From assembly GCF_002220365.1 (NCBI RefSeq), contig NZ_MTHB01000011.1, positions 1-64,000 on the forward strand: a stretch of DNA of 64,000 bases, read 5' to 3'. Origin of the DNA: Caballeronia sordidicola. Lineage in GTDB: Bacteria > Pseudomonadota > Gammaproteobacteria > Burkholderiales > Burkholderiaceae. Each line of letters starts with the position of its first letter. Positions within the stretch are counted from its first letter, which is position 1. Positions 44,722 to 53,186 of this stretch are shown here, piece after piece. The notes beneath the pieces are model-generated. The model saw only the letters and a program-made list of their open reading frames with translations. It had not been told where the DNA came from and did no database searches. The position numbers and the translations under genes were made by a program.

Positions 44722-46509
44722 ATGGGACAGTACACAGCGCCGCTGCGTGACATGCAATTTGTCTTGCATGAATTGCTCAACGTGGAAGCCGAGGTCAAGA
44801 ACATGCCGAAGCATGCCGACCTCGACGCGGATACCATCAATCAGGTTCTCGAAGAGGCCGGCAAGTTTTGCGCCGAGGTGCTTTTTCCGCTGAACCAGAT
44901 TGGCGACCGCGAGGGTTGCACGTACGAAGGCGATGGTGTCGTGCGCACGCCGGCGGGGTTCAAGCAAGCCTACAAGCAGTACGTGGAAGCGGGCTGGCCG
45001 GCGCTCGGTTGCGATCCCGAATACGGCGGCCAAGGGCTGCCCGCGTTCGTGAACAACGCGCTGTTTGAAATGCTGAATTCGGCGAACCAGGCCTGGACGA
45101 TGTACCCCGGCTTGTCGCATGGCGCGTATGAATGCGTTCACGCGCATGGCGCGCCCGAGTTGCAGAAAACGTACTTGCCGAAACTCGTCGACGGCACCTG
45201 GACCGGCACCATGTGCCTGACGGAACCGCATTGCGGCACGGACCTGGGCATGCTGCGCACGAAGGCCGAGCCGAACAGCGACGGATCCTACGCCATCAGC
45301 GGCACGAAGATCTTCATCTCCAGCGGCGAACATGACCTGGCCGAGAACATCGTGCATCTGGTACTGGCTCGCTTGCCGGGCGCGCCGATGGGCACGAAGG
45401 GCATCTCGCTCTTCATCGTGCCGAAGTTCATTCCGACTGACGCGGGCGCTCCGGGTGAACGCAACGGCGTGAAGTGCGGTTCCATCGAACACAAGATGGG
45501 CATTCACGGTAACTCCACGTGCGTGATCAATCTGGATAACGCGAACGGCTGGCTTGTCGGTGAACCGAACAAGGGCTTGAACGCCATGTTCGTGATGATG
45601 AACGCCGCGCGTCTCGGCGTCGGCATGCAAGGGCTGGGGCTGACGGAAATCGCGTATCAGAACTCGCTCGTGTACGCGAAGGAACGTCTGCAAATGCGTT
45701 CGCTGACTGGTCCGAAAGCACCGGAAAAAGCGGCTGATCCGATCATCGTGCATCCGGACGTTCGCCGCATGTTGCTCACGCAAAAGGCCTATGCCGAAGC
45801 GGGCCGTGCGTTCACGTACTGGGCTGCGCTGAACATCGATAAAGAACTGTCCCACGCCGATGAATCCGCGCGTAAAGACGCCGCCGACCTCGTCGCGCTG
45901 CTCACGCCGGTCATCAAGGCGTTCCTGACGGACAACGCGTTCGAAGGCACGAACATGGGAATGCAGATCTACGGCGGCCATGGCTTCATCTCCGAGTGGG
46001 GCATGGAACAGTACGTGCGCGATGCCCGCATCAACATGATCTACGAAGGCACGAATTCGATTCAGGCTCTGGATCTGCTCGGCCGCAAGATTCTCGGCGA
46101 CATGGGCGCGAAGCTGAAGAAGTTCGGCAAGCTCGTGACGGACTTCGTGGAAGAAGAAGGCGTGAAGCCGGAGATGCAGGAGTTCATCAACCCGCTCGCG
46201 GATATCGGCGACAAGGTCCAGAAGCTGACCATGGAAATCGGCATGAAGGCGATGCAGAATCCCGACGAAGTCGGCGCCGCTGCCGTGCCTTATATGCGCA
46301 CCGTCGGGCATCTGGTGTTCTCGTATTTCTGGGCGCGCATGGCACGTATTGCGCTGGACAAGGAAGCCGAAGGCGATCCGTTCTACAAGGCGAAGCTCGC
46401 CACCGCGCGTTTTTACTTCGCCAAGCTGCTGCCTGAAACGGCATCGACGATCCGCGCTGCGCGCGCCGGATCGAAGACGTTGATGGACTACGACGAAGCC
46501 TTGTTCTAG
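44722..46509 (+). CDS. Acyl-CoA dehydrogenase (long form, DmdC/FadE-like)
   Basis: A 595-residue FAD enzyme that introduces the trans-2 double bond in acyl-CoA. N-terminal extension about 1-60, then the acyl-CoA dehydrogenase core (GTMCLTEPHCGTDLG, ISSGEHDLAENIVHLVLAR, GIHGNSTCVINLDNANG) and catalytic glutamate in MIYEGTNSIQALDLLGRKIL, followed by the acetyltransferase-like C-terminal extension. The long form matches the medium/long-chain or 3-methylmercaptopropionyl-CoA class. ATG at 44722 after GGAGAAGAAAA. Confidence 0.92.
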   Translation: MGQYTAPLRDMQFVLHELLNVEAEVKNMPKHADLDADTINQVLEEAGKFCAEVLFPLNQIGDREGCTYEGDGVVRTPAGFKQAYKQYVEAGWPALGCDPEYGGQGLPAFVNNALFEMLNSANQAWTMYPGLSHGAYECVHAHGAPELQKTYLPKLVDGTWTGTMCLTEPHCGTDLGMLRTKAEPNSDGSYAISGTKIFISSGEHDLAENIVHLVLARLPGAPMGTKGISLFIVPKFIPTDAGAPGERNGVKCGSIEHKMGIHGNSTCVINLDNANGWLVGEPNKGLNAMFVMMNAARLGVGMQGLGLTEIAYQNSLVYAKERLQMRSLTGPKAPEKAADPIIVHPDVRRMLLTQKAYAEAGRAFTYWAALNIDKELSHADESARKDAADLVALLTPVIKAFLTDNAFEGTNMGMQIYGGHGFISEWGMEQYVRDARINMIYEGTNSIQALDLLGRKILGDMGAKLKKFGKLVTDFVEEEGVKPEMQEFINPLADIGDKVQKLTMEIGMKAMQNPDEVGAAAVPYMRTVGHLVFSYFWARMARIALDKEAEGDPFYKAKLATARFYFAKLLPETASTIRAARAGSKTLMDYDEALF

Positions 46510-46593
46510 GCCTCTTTTGCACTGCGCCGCGTTTTAGCTGGTTCAAAAGACGCGGCGCACCGTCTTACCGAATACCTCTCCCGGAGACACAAC

Positions 46594-49029
46594 GTGAGCA
46601 ATCTGAACATACGCAAGGTGGCCGTGCTCGGCGCCGGCGTGATGGGCGCGCAGATCGCTGCGCACCTGATCAACGCCCAGGTGCCGGTCCTGCTGTTCGA
46701 CCTGCCGGCCAAAGAAGGTCCGAAGAACGGCATCGCGTTGAAAGCGATCGAGAATCTGAAGAAGCTGTCGCCCGCGCCGTTCGGCGTGAAGGACGACGCG
46801 CAATACATTCAGCCCGCGAATTACGACGACGACATCGAGAAGCTGAAAGAGTGCGATCTCGTGATCGAAGCGATCGCCGAGCGTATGGACTGGAAGCACG
46901 ACTTGTACAAGAAGGTTTCGCCGTACATCGGCGAGAAGGCGATTTTCGCGACCAATACGTCGGGGCTGTCGATTACGGAGTTGTCGAAGGGTTTCTCCGA
47001 TGAACTCAAGGCGCGTTTCTGCGGCGTGCACTTTTTCAATCCGCCGCGCTACATGCACTTGGTCGAACTGATCCCGACCGATACCACGCAACCGCAGATC
47101 CTCGATCAACTCGAAACGTTTCTGACCAGCGTGGTGGGCAAGGGCGTCGTGCGTGCAAAAGACACACCGAATTTCATCGCGAATCGCGTGGGCGTGTTCT
47201 CGATTCTCGCGGTGATAGCGGAAGCGGAGAAGTTCGGACTGCGTTTCGATGAAGTCGATGACCTGACTGGCGCTCGACTGGGTCGCGCGAAATCGGCGAC
47301 GTTCCGCACGGCCGATGTGGTCGGTCTCGACACCATGGCGCACGTCATCAAGACGATGCGGGACAACCTGCCGGACGATCCTTTCCTGGCGTTGTACGAG
47401 ACGCCGGCTGTGCTCGCGGGTCTGGTAAAGAACGGCGCGTTGGGTCAAAAGTCGGGTGCGGGTTTCTACAAGAAAGAGGGCAAAGCCATCAAGGTACTGG
47501 ACCCGAAAACGGGAACGTACGTCGATGGCGGCGGCAAGGCGGATGAACTCGTCGGCCGCATCCTGAAGCGTGCGCCGGCTGAACGCCTGAAGCTGCTGCG
47601 TGAATCGCAGCATCCGCAAGCTCAGTTCCTGTGGTCCATTTTCCGCGATGTGTTTCATTACATCGGCGTGCATCTGGAGTCTGTCGCAGACAATGCACGC
47701 GATATCGATCTCGCCATTCGCTGGGGTTTCGGCTGGAACGAAGGTCCGTTCGAAGGCTGGCAAGCGGCTGGCTGGACGCAGGTAGCAAAGTGGGTGCAGG
47801 AAGATATCGATGCAGGCAAGGCGTTGTCGAAAGCGCCGTTGCCTTCGTGGGTGTTCGACGGTCCTGTGGCAGAAAAGGGCGGTGTGCATACGGCTGAAGG
47901 ATCGTGGTCGCCTGCAGCTTCTAAATTCATTCCGCGTTCATCGCTCGACGTATACAAGAAGCAAGTATTCCGCGCACCGCTTATCGGTGAAGCGGGTGTC
48001 GATCCGAAAACCTATGGCAAGACGCTGTTCGAAACCGACGCCGTGCGCGCCTGGGTCGATGACCGCGCCGGTGAAGACGATGTCGTGATCGTCTCGTTCA
48101 AAAGCAAGATGAACACGATTGGACCGTCGGTGATCGAAGGGCTGACGAAAGCGATCGAACTCGCCGAAGCCGATTACAAGGGCGTCGTGATCTGGCAAAC
48201 GTCCGCATTGAAGCTCGGCAATCCGGGCGGCGCGTTCTCGGCCGGTGCGAACCTTGAAGAAGCAATGCCCGCGTTCATGACGGGCGGCGCGAAGGGTATT
48301 GAACCGTTCGTGAAAATGTTCCAGCAAGGCATGCTGCGCGTGAAGTACGCAAGCGTGCCGGTGGTTGCTGCGGTGTCGGGCATTGCGCTCGGCGGCGGTT
48401 GCGAACTCGCGCTGCATTCGGCGAAGCGTGTTGCGCATATCGAAAGCTATATGGGGCTGGTGGAAGTGGGTGTCGGTCTCGTGCCGGCGGGCGGTGGCTT
48501 GAAGGAAGCGGCGTTGCGCGCAGCGAGCGCAGCCAGCGCCGTGAACGCGACCAGCGATCTTTTGAAATTCCTGCAGAAGCCGTTCGAAAACGCCGCGATG
48601 GCGAAGGTTTCAGCATCGGCGCTGGAAGCACGTTCGATGGGGTATCTGAAGGCATCGGACACGATCGTTTTCAACGTGCACGAATTGCTCGATATCGCCA
48701 AGAAGGAAGCGCGGGCGCTTTCGGCAGCCGGTTATCGTGCACCGTTGCGGGCCACGCAAATCCCCGTAGCAGGACGCTCGGCGATCTCGACCATCAAGGC
48801 GTCGCTCGTGAACATGCGCGATGGCCGCTTCATCAGTGATCACGATTTCCTGATTGCTAGCCGTATCGCGGAAGCGGTGTGCGGCGGCGATGTGGAAGCG
48901 GGGAGTCTCGTCGATGAAGAATGGCTGCTGGCGCTCGAACGTCGCGCGTTTGTCGATTTGCTCGGCACTGCAAAGACGCAGGAAAGGATCATGGGCATGT
49001 TGCAGACCGGCAAGCCGGTTCGTAACTAA
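46594..49029 (+). CDS. 3-hydroxyacyl-CoA dehydrogenase / enoyl-CoA hydratase fusion
   Basis: An 811-residue bifunctional beta-oxidation enzyme. N-terminal NAD-binding domain (AVLGAGVMGAQIAAHL), catalytic loop with FCGVHFFNPPRYMHL, a helical C-terminal HAD domain (TPNFIANRVGVFSI), then a crotonase domain at about 490-770 (GNPGGAFSAGANLEEAMP, VSGIALGGGCELALHS). The order HAD-then-ECH is the reverse of E. coli FadB. GTG start at 46594 after GGAGA. With the thiolase downstream it gives hydration, oxidation and thiolysis steps. Confidence 0.94.
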   Translation: MSNLNIRKVAVLGAGVMGAQIAAHLINAQVPVLLFDLPAKEGPKNGIALKAIENLKKLSPAPFGVKDDAQYIQPANYDDDIEKLKECDLVIEAIAERMDWKHDLYKKVSPYIGEKAIFATNTSGLSITELSKGFSDELKARFCGVHFFNPPRYMHLVELIPTDTTQPQILDQLETFLTSVVGKGVVRAKDTPNFIANRVGVFSILAVIAEAEKFGLRFDEVDDLTGARLGRAKSATFRTADVVGLDTMAHVIKTMRDNLPDDPFLALYETPAVLAGLVKNGALGQKSGAGFYKKEGKAIKVLDPKTGTYVDGGGKADELVGRILKRAPAERLKLLRESQHPQAQFLWSIFRDVFHYIGVHLESVADNARDIDLAIRWGFGWNEGPFEGWQAAGWTQVAKWVQEDIDAGKALSKAPLPSWVFDGPVAEKGGVHTAEGSWSPAASKFIPRSSLDVYKKQVFRAPLIGEAGVDPKTYGKTLFETDAVRAWVDDRAGEDDVVIVSFKSKMNTIGPSVIEGLTKAIELAEADYKGVVIWQTSALKLGNPGGAFSAGANLEEAMPAFMTGGAKGIEPFVKMFQQGMLRVKYASVPVVAAVSGIALGGGCELALHSAKRVAHIESYMGLVEVGVGLVPAGGGLKEAALRAASAASAVNATSDLLKFLQKPFENAAMAKVSASALEARSMGYLKASDTIVFNVHELLDIAKKEARALSAAGYRAPLRATQIPVAGRSAISTIKASLVNMRDGRFISDHDFLIASRIAEAVCGGDVEAGSLVDEEWLLALERRAFVDLLGTAKTQERIMGMLQTGKPVRN

Positions 49030-49146
49030 CGCGCGCTGACCGCAACCAATTGCATGGGACAAGAGTAAGCGCTATGGGGCTGGAGTAAGCGCTAAAGCGC
49101 TAACTCCAGCCGACACGCCAACTCTGGTCGACAAAGGAGCTGCAAA

Positions 49147-50346
49147 ATGAGCAAACAAGTGCAGGACGCATATATTGTCGCCGCGAGCAGGACGCCTATC
49201 GGCAAGGCGCCGCGCGGCATCTTCAAGAACACGCGGCCCGACGAGCTGCTGGTCCACGCGATCCGTTCAGCCGTGGCACAAGTGCCGGGGCTGGATACGA
49301 AGCTGATTGAAGACGCGATCATCGGTTGCGCGATTCCTGAAGGCGAGCAAGGCCTGAACGTGGCGCGTATCGGCGCATTGTTGGCTGGTCTGCCGAACTC
49401 GGTCGGCGGCGTGACCGTGAACCGGTTTTGCGCCTCGGGCGTGACCGCGTTGGCGATGGCTGCCGACCGGATTCGCGTCGGCGAATCGGATGTGATGATC
49501 GCGGGCGGATGCGAGTCGATGAGCATGGTGCCCATGATGGGCAACAAGCCGTCGCTGTCGCCGCATATCTTCGATCGTGACGAGAACGTAGGCATTGCTT
49601 ACGGCATGGGCTTGACCGCCGAACGCGTGGCCGAACGCTGGAAGATCAGTCGTGAAGCGCAGGACGCGTTTTCGGTGGAATCGCACCGGCGCGCCTTGGA
49701 AGCCCAACGTACCGGCGAATTCAACGATGAAATCGCAGCGTTCACGCTGAACGAACGGTTCCCGGATCTGGCAACAGGCGAGATCCGCGTCAACGCACGC
49801 GAGATCAAGAACGATGAAGGTCCGCGCGAGGGCACGACGATGGAAGGGCTCGCGAAGCTGCGTCCCGTCTTCGCCGCGAAGGGTTCGGTGACGGCGGGCA
49901 ATAGCTCGCAGACGTCGGACGGCGCGGGTGCGTTGATCGTGGTCAGCGAGAAGATCCTCAAGCAATTCAACCTGACGCCGCTCGCGCGTTTCGTGAGCTT
50001 TGCAGTGCGTGGCGTGCCGCCGGAAATCATGGGCATCGGCCCTAAGGAAGCAATTCCTGCAGCGTTGAAAGCGGCCGGCCTCACGCAGGACGATATCGAC
50101 TGGATTGAGCTCAATGAAGCGTTCGCCGCGCAATCGCTGGCGGTGATTCAGGACCTGGGACTGGATCCGTCGAAGATCAATCCGCTGGGCGGCGCGATTG
50201 CGCTGGGCCATCCGCTTGGCGCGACCGGCGCTATTCGTGCCGCGACAGTCGTGCATGGCTTGCGCCGGCGCAACCTGAAGTACGGAATGGTGACCATGTG
50301 CGTGGGAACGGGCATGGGCGCGGCGGGCATTATCGAACGGATGTGA
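49147..50346 (+). CDS. fadA: Acetyl-CoA C-acyltransferase (3-ketoacyl-CoA thiolase)
   Basis: A 399-residue thiolase completing the beta-oxidation cycle. Nucleophile C95 (NRFCASGVTALAMAADRI), active-site His in GGAIALGHPLGATGA, and the second Cys in MVTMCVGTGMGAAG. Standard tetrameric thiolase length. Preceded by AAAGGAGC. It lies 117 nt after the HAD/ECH fusion. Confidence 0.94.
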   Translation: MSKQVQDAYIVAASRTPIGKAPRGIFKNTRPDELLVHAIRSAVAQVPGLDTKLIEDAIIGCAIPEGEQGLNVARIGALLAGLPNSVGGVTVNRFCASGVTALAMAADRIRVGESDVMIAGGCESMSMVPMMGNKPSLSPHIFDRDENVGIAYGMGLTAERVAERWKISREAQDAFSVESHRRALEAQRTGEFNDEIAAFTLNERFPDLATGEIRVNAREIKNDEGPREGTTMEGLAKLRPVFAAKGSVTAGNSSQTSDGAGALIVVSEKILKQFNLTPLARFVSFAVRGVPPEIMGIGPKEAIPAALKAAGLTQDDIDWIELNEAFAAQSLAVIQDLGLDPSKINPLGGAIALGHPLGATGAIRAATVVHGLRRRNLKYGMVTMCVGTGMGAAGIIERM

Positions 50347-50371
50347 ACGGGTATTGCTGAAACGTAAAACG

Positions 50372-50408
50372 ACGGTTCGCGCACCATCCGGTTCGCGAGC
50401 CGTTTCTT
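50372..50408 (+). terminator. Candidate terminator between thiolase and enoyl-CoA hydratase genes
   Basis: Stem ACGGTTCGCG / CGCGAGCCGT (one G-T pair), 12-nt loop, then TTCTT. The T run is imperfect, so partial termination is more likely than complete. Confidence 0.45.
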
Positions 50409-50424
50409 CATTCAGGAGACGAGA

Positions 50425-51189
50425 ATGGACATCATCACCGAACACGTCGACGGCGTGCTTAGCATTACCATCAACCGTCCGGCGCGCAAGAACGCGCTGA
50501 CGGCCGCGATGTATCAAACCATGGCCGACGCTTTCTTCGACGCCGAAAATGACCCGGCCGTGCGCGTGGTGCTGATTCGCGCCGTGGGCGACACGTTCAG
50601 CGCAGGCAACGATCTGGAAGACTTCATGAAGGCGCCACCCGCGAAGCAGGACGCGCCCGTGTTCCAGTTTCTGCGCCGCATCAGTACCGCGCAGAAACCG
50701 GTGGTGGCGGCGGTGGCAGGCGGGGCTGTGGGTATTGGTACGACGATGCTGCTGCATTGCGACCTGGTCTACGCAGCGTCTACAGCGAAATTCGCGTTGC
50801 CGTTCGTGCAGCTTGGGCTGTGTCCGGAGGCGGCGTCGAGCTTGCTGCTGCCGCGCGTTGCGGGTTATCAGCGGGCAGCGGAGAAGCTGCTGCTGGGCGA
50901 CCCTTTCGATGCTGCCGAGGCTGCGAGCATGGGTATCGTGAACCGGGTTTTACCGGCGGAAGAGGTCGACGACTTCGCTCTGAAACAGGCGAAAAAACTC
51001 GCAGCCTTGCCCCCTGCATCGCTGAAGGCTACCAAGGCGTTGATGAAGGGCGCTCAGGCCGGCGAAATCAGCGCGCAGATGGCCGCGGAGGCGGAACACT
51101 TCGCCCACATGCTGAGCGCACCTGAGGCGAAGGAGGCGTTCACGGCGTTCTTTGAGAAGCGCAAGCCGGATTTCAGCCGGTTTAATTGA
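50425..51189 (+). CDS. Enoyl-CoA hydratase/isomerase family protein
   Basis: A 254-residue crotonase-fold enzyme. First oxyanion element in VGDTFSAGNDLEDF, second in VAGGAVGIGTTMLLHCDL, and LCPEAASSLLLPR in the active-site helix. The conserved central Cys/Glu pairing is present only in part, so isomerase, hydratase or another crotonase activity is possible. It follows the thiolase gene and belongs to the beta-oxidation cluster. Confidence 0.88.
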   Translation: MDIITEHVDGVLSITINRPARKNALTAAMYQTMADAFFDAENDPAVRVVLIRAVGDTFSAGNDLEDFMKAPPAKQDAPVFQFLRRISTAQKPVVAAVAGGAVGIGTTMLLHCDLVYAASTAKFALPFVQLGLCPEAASSLLLPRVAGYQRAAEKLLLGDPFDAAEAASMGIVNRVLPAEEVDDFALKQAKKLAALPPASLKATKALMKGAQAGEISAQMAAEAEHFAHMLSAPEAKEAFTAFFEKRKPDFSRFN

Positions 51190-51284
51190 CAACGGGCTTG
51201 GGCTCCTGGATAACCCGAGGGCTCACGTTCCTTCCTGTGGACGGTGGCGCTTCAGGCGTTGTCTGAAGCACGCCGAGGCTTCGC

Positions 51285-52133
51285 TCAACGCGTGGCGCCG
51301 TCCACGCGGCCATATTCCACGAACCCGTTCTCCCGCGCAAAACTCACGAGCCGCAACCCCGCCTTTTCCGCGATGGAAATGGCCAGCGACGTAGGCGCGG
51401 AAATGGTGACGAGCATCGGTACACCGACCCGCGCCGACTTGCGCACGAGTTCATAGCTTGCCCGACTCGAAAGGAATACGAAACCTTGCGTGGTGTCCAC
51501 GCGTTGCAGCACCAGATGCCCGATCAGTTTATCGAGCGCGTTATGGCGGCCCACGTCCTCGAACGCGTAGTTGACCGCGCCGCGTTCGTCGCACCAGGCG
51601 GCTGCGTGCAATCCGCCGGTCAGCTTCGATAACTGCTGATGCGCCGGCAATTCATGCGCGGCATGAGCAATGGCGTCATCCGCAAGACGGCTCAGGAAAC
51701 CCGTTTCGGGCACGCGTTCAGGTTGCAAATCCAGCAAGTCGATACTCTCTATCCCGCACACCCCGCAGCCCGTGCGTCCGGCCAGCGCCCGGCGCTTCTG
51801 CTTCATCGCGACAAACGCCTGCTGCACCACCTGCAGATGCACTTCTGCGTGCGGCAGGGTGTCGCCGGCGGGGGTATCGTGGAAAAATACCTCGATGTCG
51901 TGGATATCGCTGCCGCGCTCCACAATGCCTTCGGTCAGCGAAAATCCCACCGCGAACGCTTCCAGGTCGCGCGGCGTGCACATCATGACCGCGTGCGAAA
52001 TGCCGTTGTACACGAGCGCGACGGGCCATTCCTGGCCGACGTCGTCGGCGGCGTCGCGTGTTTCACCCAGCCGGTGCCGCCGCACCGGGCGCTGTACGTA
52101 GCCGGGCTGATCGTCGATGTCGGTGTCATTCAT
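51285..52133 (-). CDS. fdhD: Formate dehydrogenase accessory sulfurtransferase
   Basis: About 282 residues from the chosen start. FdhD transfers sulfur from IscS to the molybdenum cofactor of formate dehydrogenases. It carries the catalytic loop CGVCGIESID, plus EWPVALVYNGISHAVMMCTP and FSLTEGIV from the N-terminal half. The ATG at 52133 (MNDTDIDD) follows GTGAG at good spacing; an ATG at 52196 would add 21 unconserved residues. It is divergent from a nitrate-reductase-associated gene. No formate dehydrogenase is visible in the window. Confidence 0.93.
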   Translation of the reverse strand: MNDTDIDDQPGYVQRPVRRHRLGETRDAADDVGQEWPVALVYNGISHAVMMCTPRDLEAFAVGFSLTEGIVERGSDIHDIEVFFHDTPAGDTLPHAEVHLQVVQQAFVAMKQKRRALAGRTGCGVCGIESIDLLDLQPERVPETGFLSRLADDAIAHAAHELPAHQQLSKLTGGLHAAAWCDERGAVNYAFEDVGRHNALDKLIGHLVLQRVDTTQGFVFLSSRASYELVRKSARVGVPMLVTISAPTSLAISIAEKAGLRLVSFARENGFVEYGRVDGATR

Positions 52134-52328
52134 TGCATGGCTCACTTGCTGATTGCTTTCGATGTTGCGTTTTAACCGCTTTCCGTGGGCATCCACGAGA
52201 TAAATTCGGGCACAACGCTTGCTCCTTTATGGGGCAGCAGACACACTACAAGCCGTTCAAGGCCCTACGATAACCTACCGCGGCCTCACTCGCTTTCCTT
52301 GTCCATTACCGCCAACGAGGCACCTGCC

Positions 52329-52805
52329 ATGGCACTTTACGACGCTCCGCGCCTGTTCGGATTCGAACTGGAGTCGACTGAGAATCTGAGCTTCATCCCG
52401 CTCGTCGTGCGCTTTAACCTGGACCGCTTCGGCCGGATCATCTCGCTCGATCAGTGGAGACGACTGCCGCATAGCGACCGGGAATTGCTTGCGCGCTTTC
52501 CTGTTGAGGATGACGCCGCGATCGAACCGAATTTCGATCAGGCGCTCGCTGAGATGCTTCGGACGCACGCTGACGCGGCGCCGGAGACATTTGAACCTGA
52601 TAGCGATCCGATCTGGGTGCATACCGACGTCGTGCCTGAAACCGTGATTCGCCAGAGCAGTTTGTGCGGGATCGGCTCGCCGAGTCTTGGGCGATGGTCG
52701 GAGCTTTCGCGATTTCAGCGCTATGCGCTGGCGAAGTTATCGCGCAAGGCCGATGTCAACCACGACTTCGTTCCGGCAATGCGGGAGTTCGGGGTAGCCG
52801 ATTAA
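52329..52805 (+). CDS. Nitrate-reductase-associated family protein
   Basis: A 158-residue protein beginning MALYDAPRLFGFELES, with the family pattern FIPLVVRFNLDRFGRIISLDQWRRL. The family is named for its frequent neighbourhood of assimilatory nitrate reductase genes; the molecular function is unknown. Start at 52329 after GAGGCACC; an in-frame ATG at 52185 lies upstream in the fdhD leader and is rejected. Divergent from fdhD, a second molybdenum-enzyme gene. Confidence 0.75.
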   Translation: MALYDAPRLFGFELESTENLSFIPLVVRFNLDRFGRIISLDQWRRLPHSDRELLARFPVEDDAAIEPNFDQALAEMLRTHADAAPETFEPDSDPIWVHTDVVPETVIRQSSLCGIGSPSLGRWSELSRFQRYALAKLSRKADVNHDFVPAMREFGVAD

Positions 52806-53186
52806 GATCGGTCAAGTTCGGTCATGTTGTTACTCGCGCCCTTGAACGAGACCGCTAGCGGCTGACCGGCTCATCGTGTTCAACCCAACGCGACAGAACC
52901 ACGCCGGGTGGAAATTGTCAGGGCGCGAGATCAAATTCGCCGCCGGGGAACCGCGGTTCGCCCGCTGCATCCGTCCGCAAACAGCGGCCGGCAGCGAACT
53001 GGCACCGGTCGCCGCATGTCGTGCCGCGCTTGCCTGCACGACTGACTATCCCGCAAAAGGCGTCTTTTAAGCACCCACCCTAAATTCCCCCCACCGTTTG
53101 CCGATAATCAACTATCGATGCACGGAAATCGATGCGAAGACGCGCTCAGTCTTCCCAGCCCCGCCTCCCGGACGGCGATCGAACCC
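52806..53186. other. Intergenic region before the GGDEF-EAL gene
   Basis: About 380 bases without a convincing gene. I see no terminator or operator. Confidence 0.4.

Noticed and set aside
44632-46311. 559-codon minus-strand frame opposite the acyl-CoA dehydrogenase
   Set aside because: Antisense shadow of a well-supported gene; histidine/arginine-rich translation typical of such shadows.
46543-47889. 448-codon minus-strand frame opposite the HAD/ECH fusion
   Set aside because: Same reason: shadow of a conserved gene, no domain.
49267-50757. 496-codon minus-strand frame opposite the thiolase and enoyl-CoA hydratase
   Set aside because: Spans two conserved plus-strand genes; no domain and no promoter of its own.
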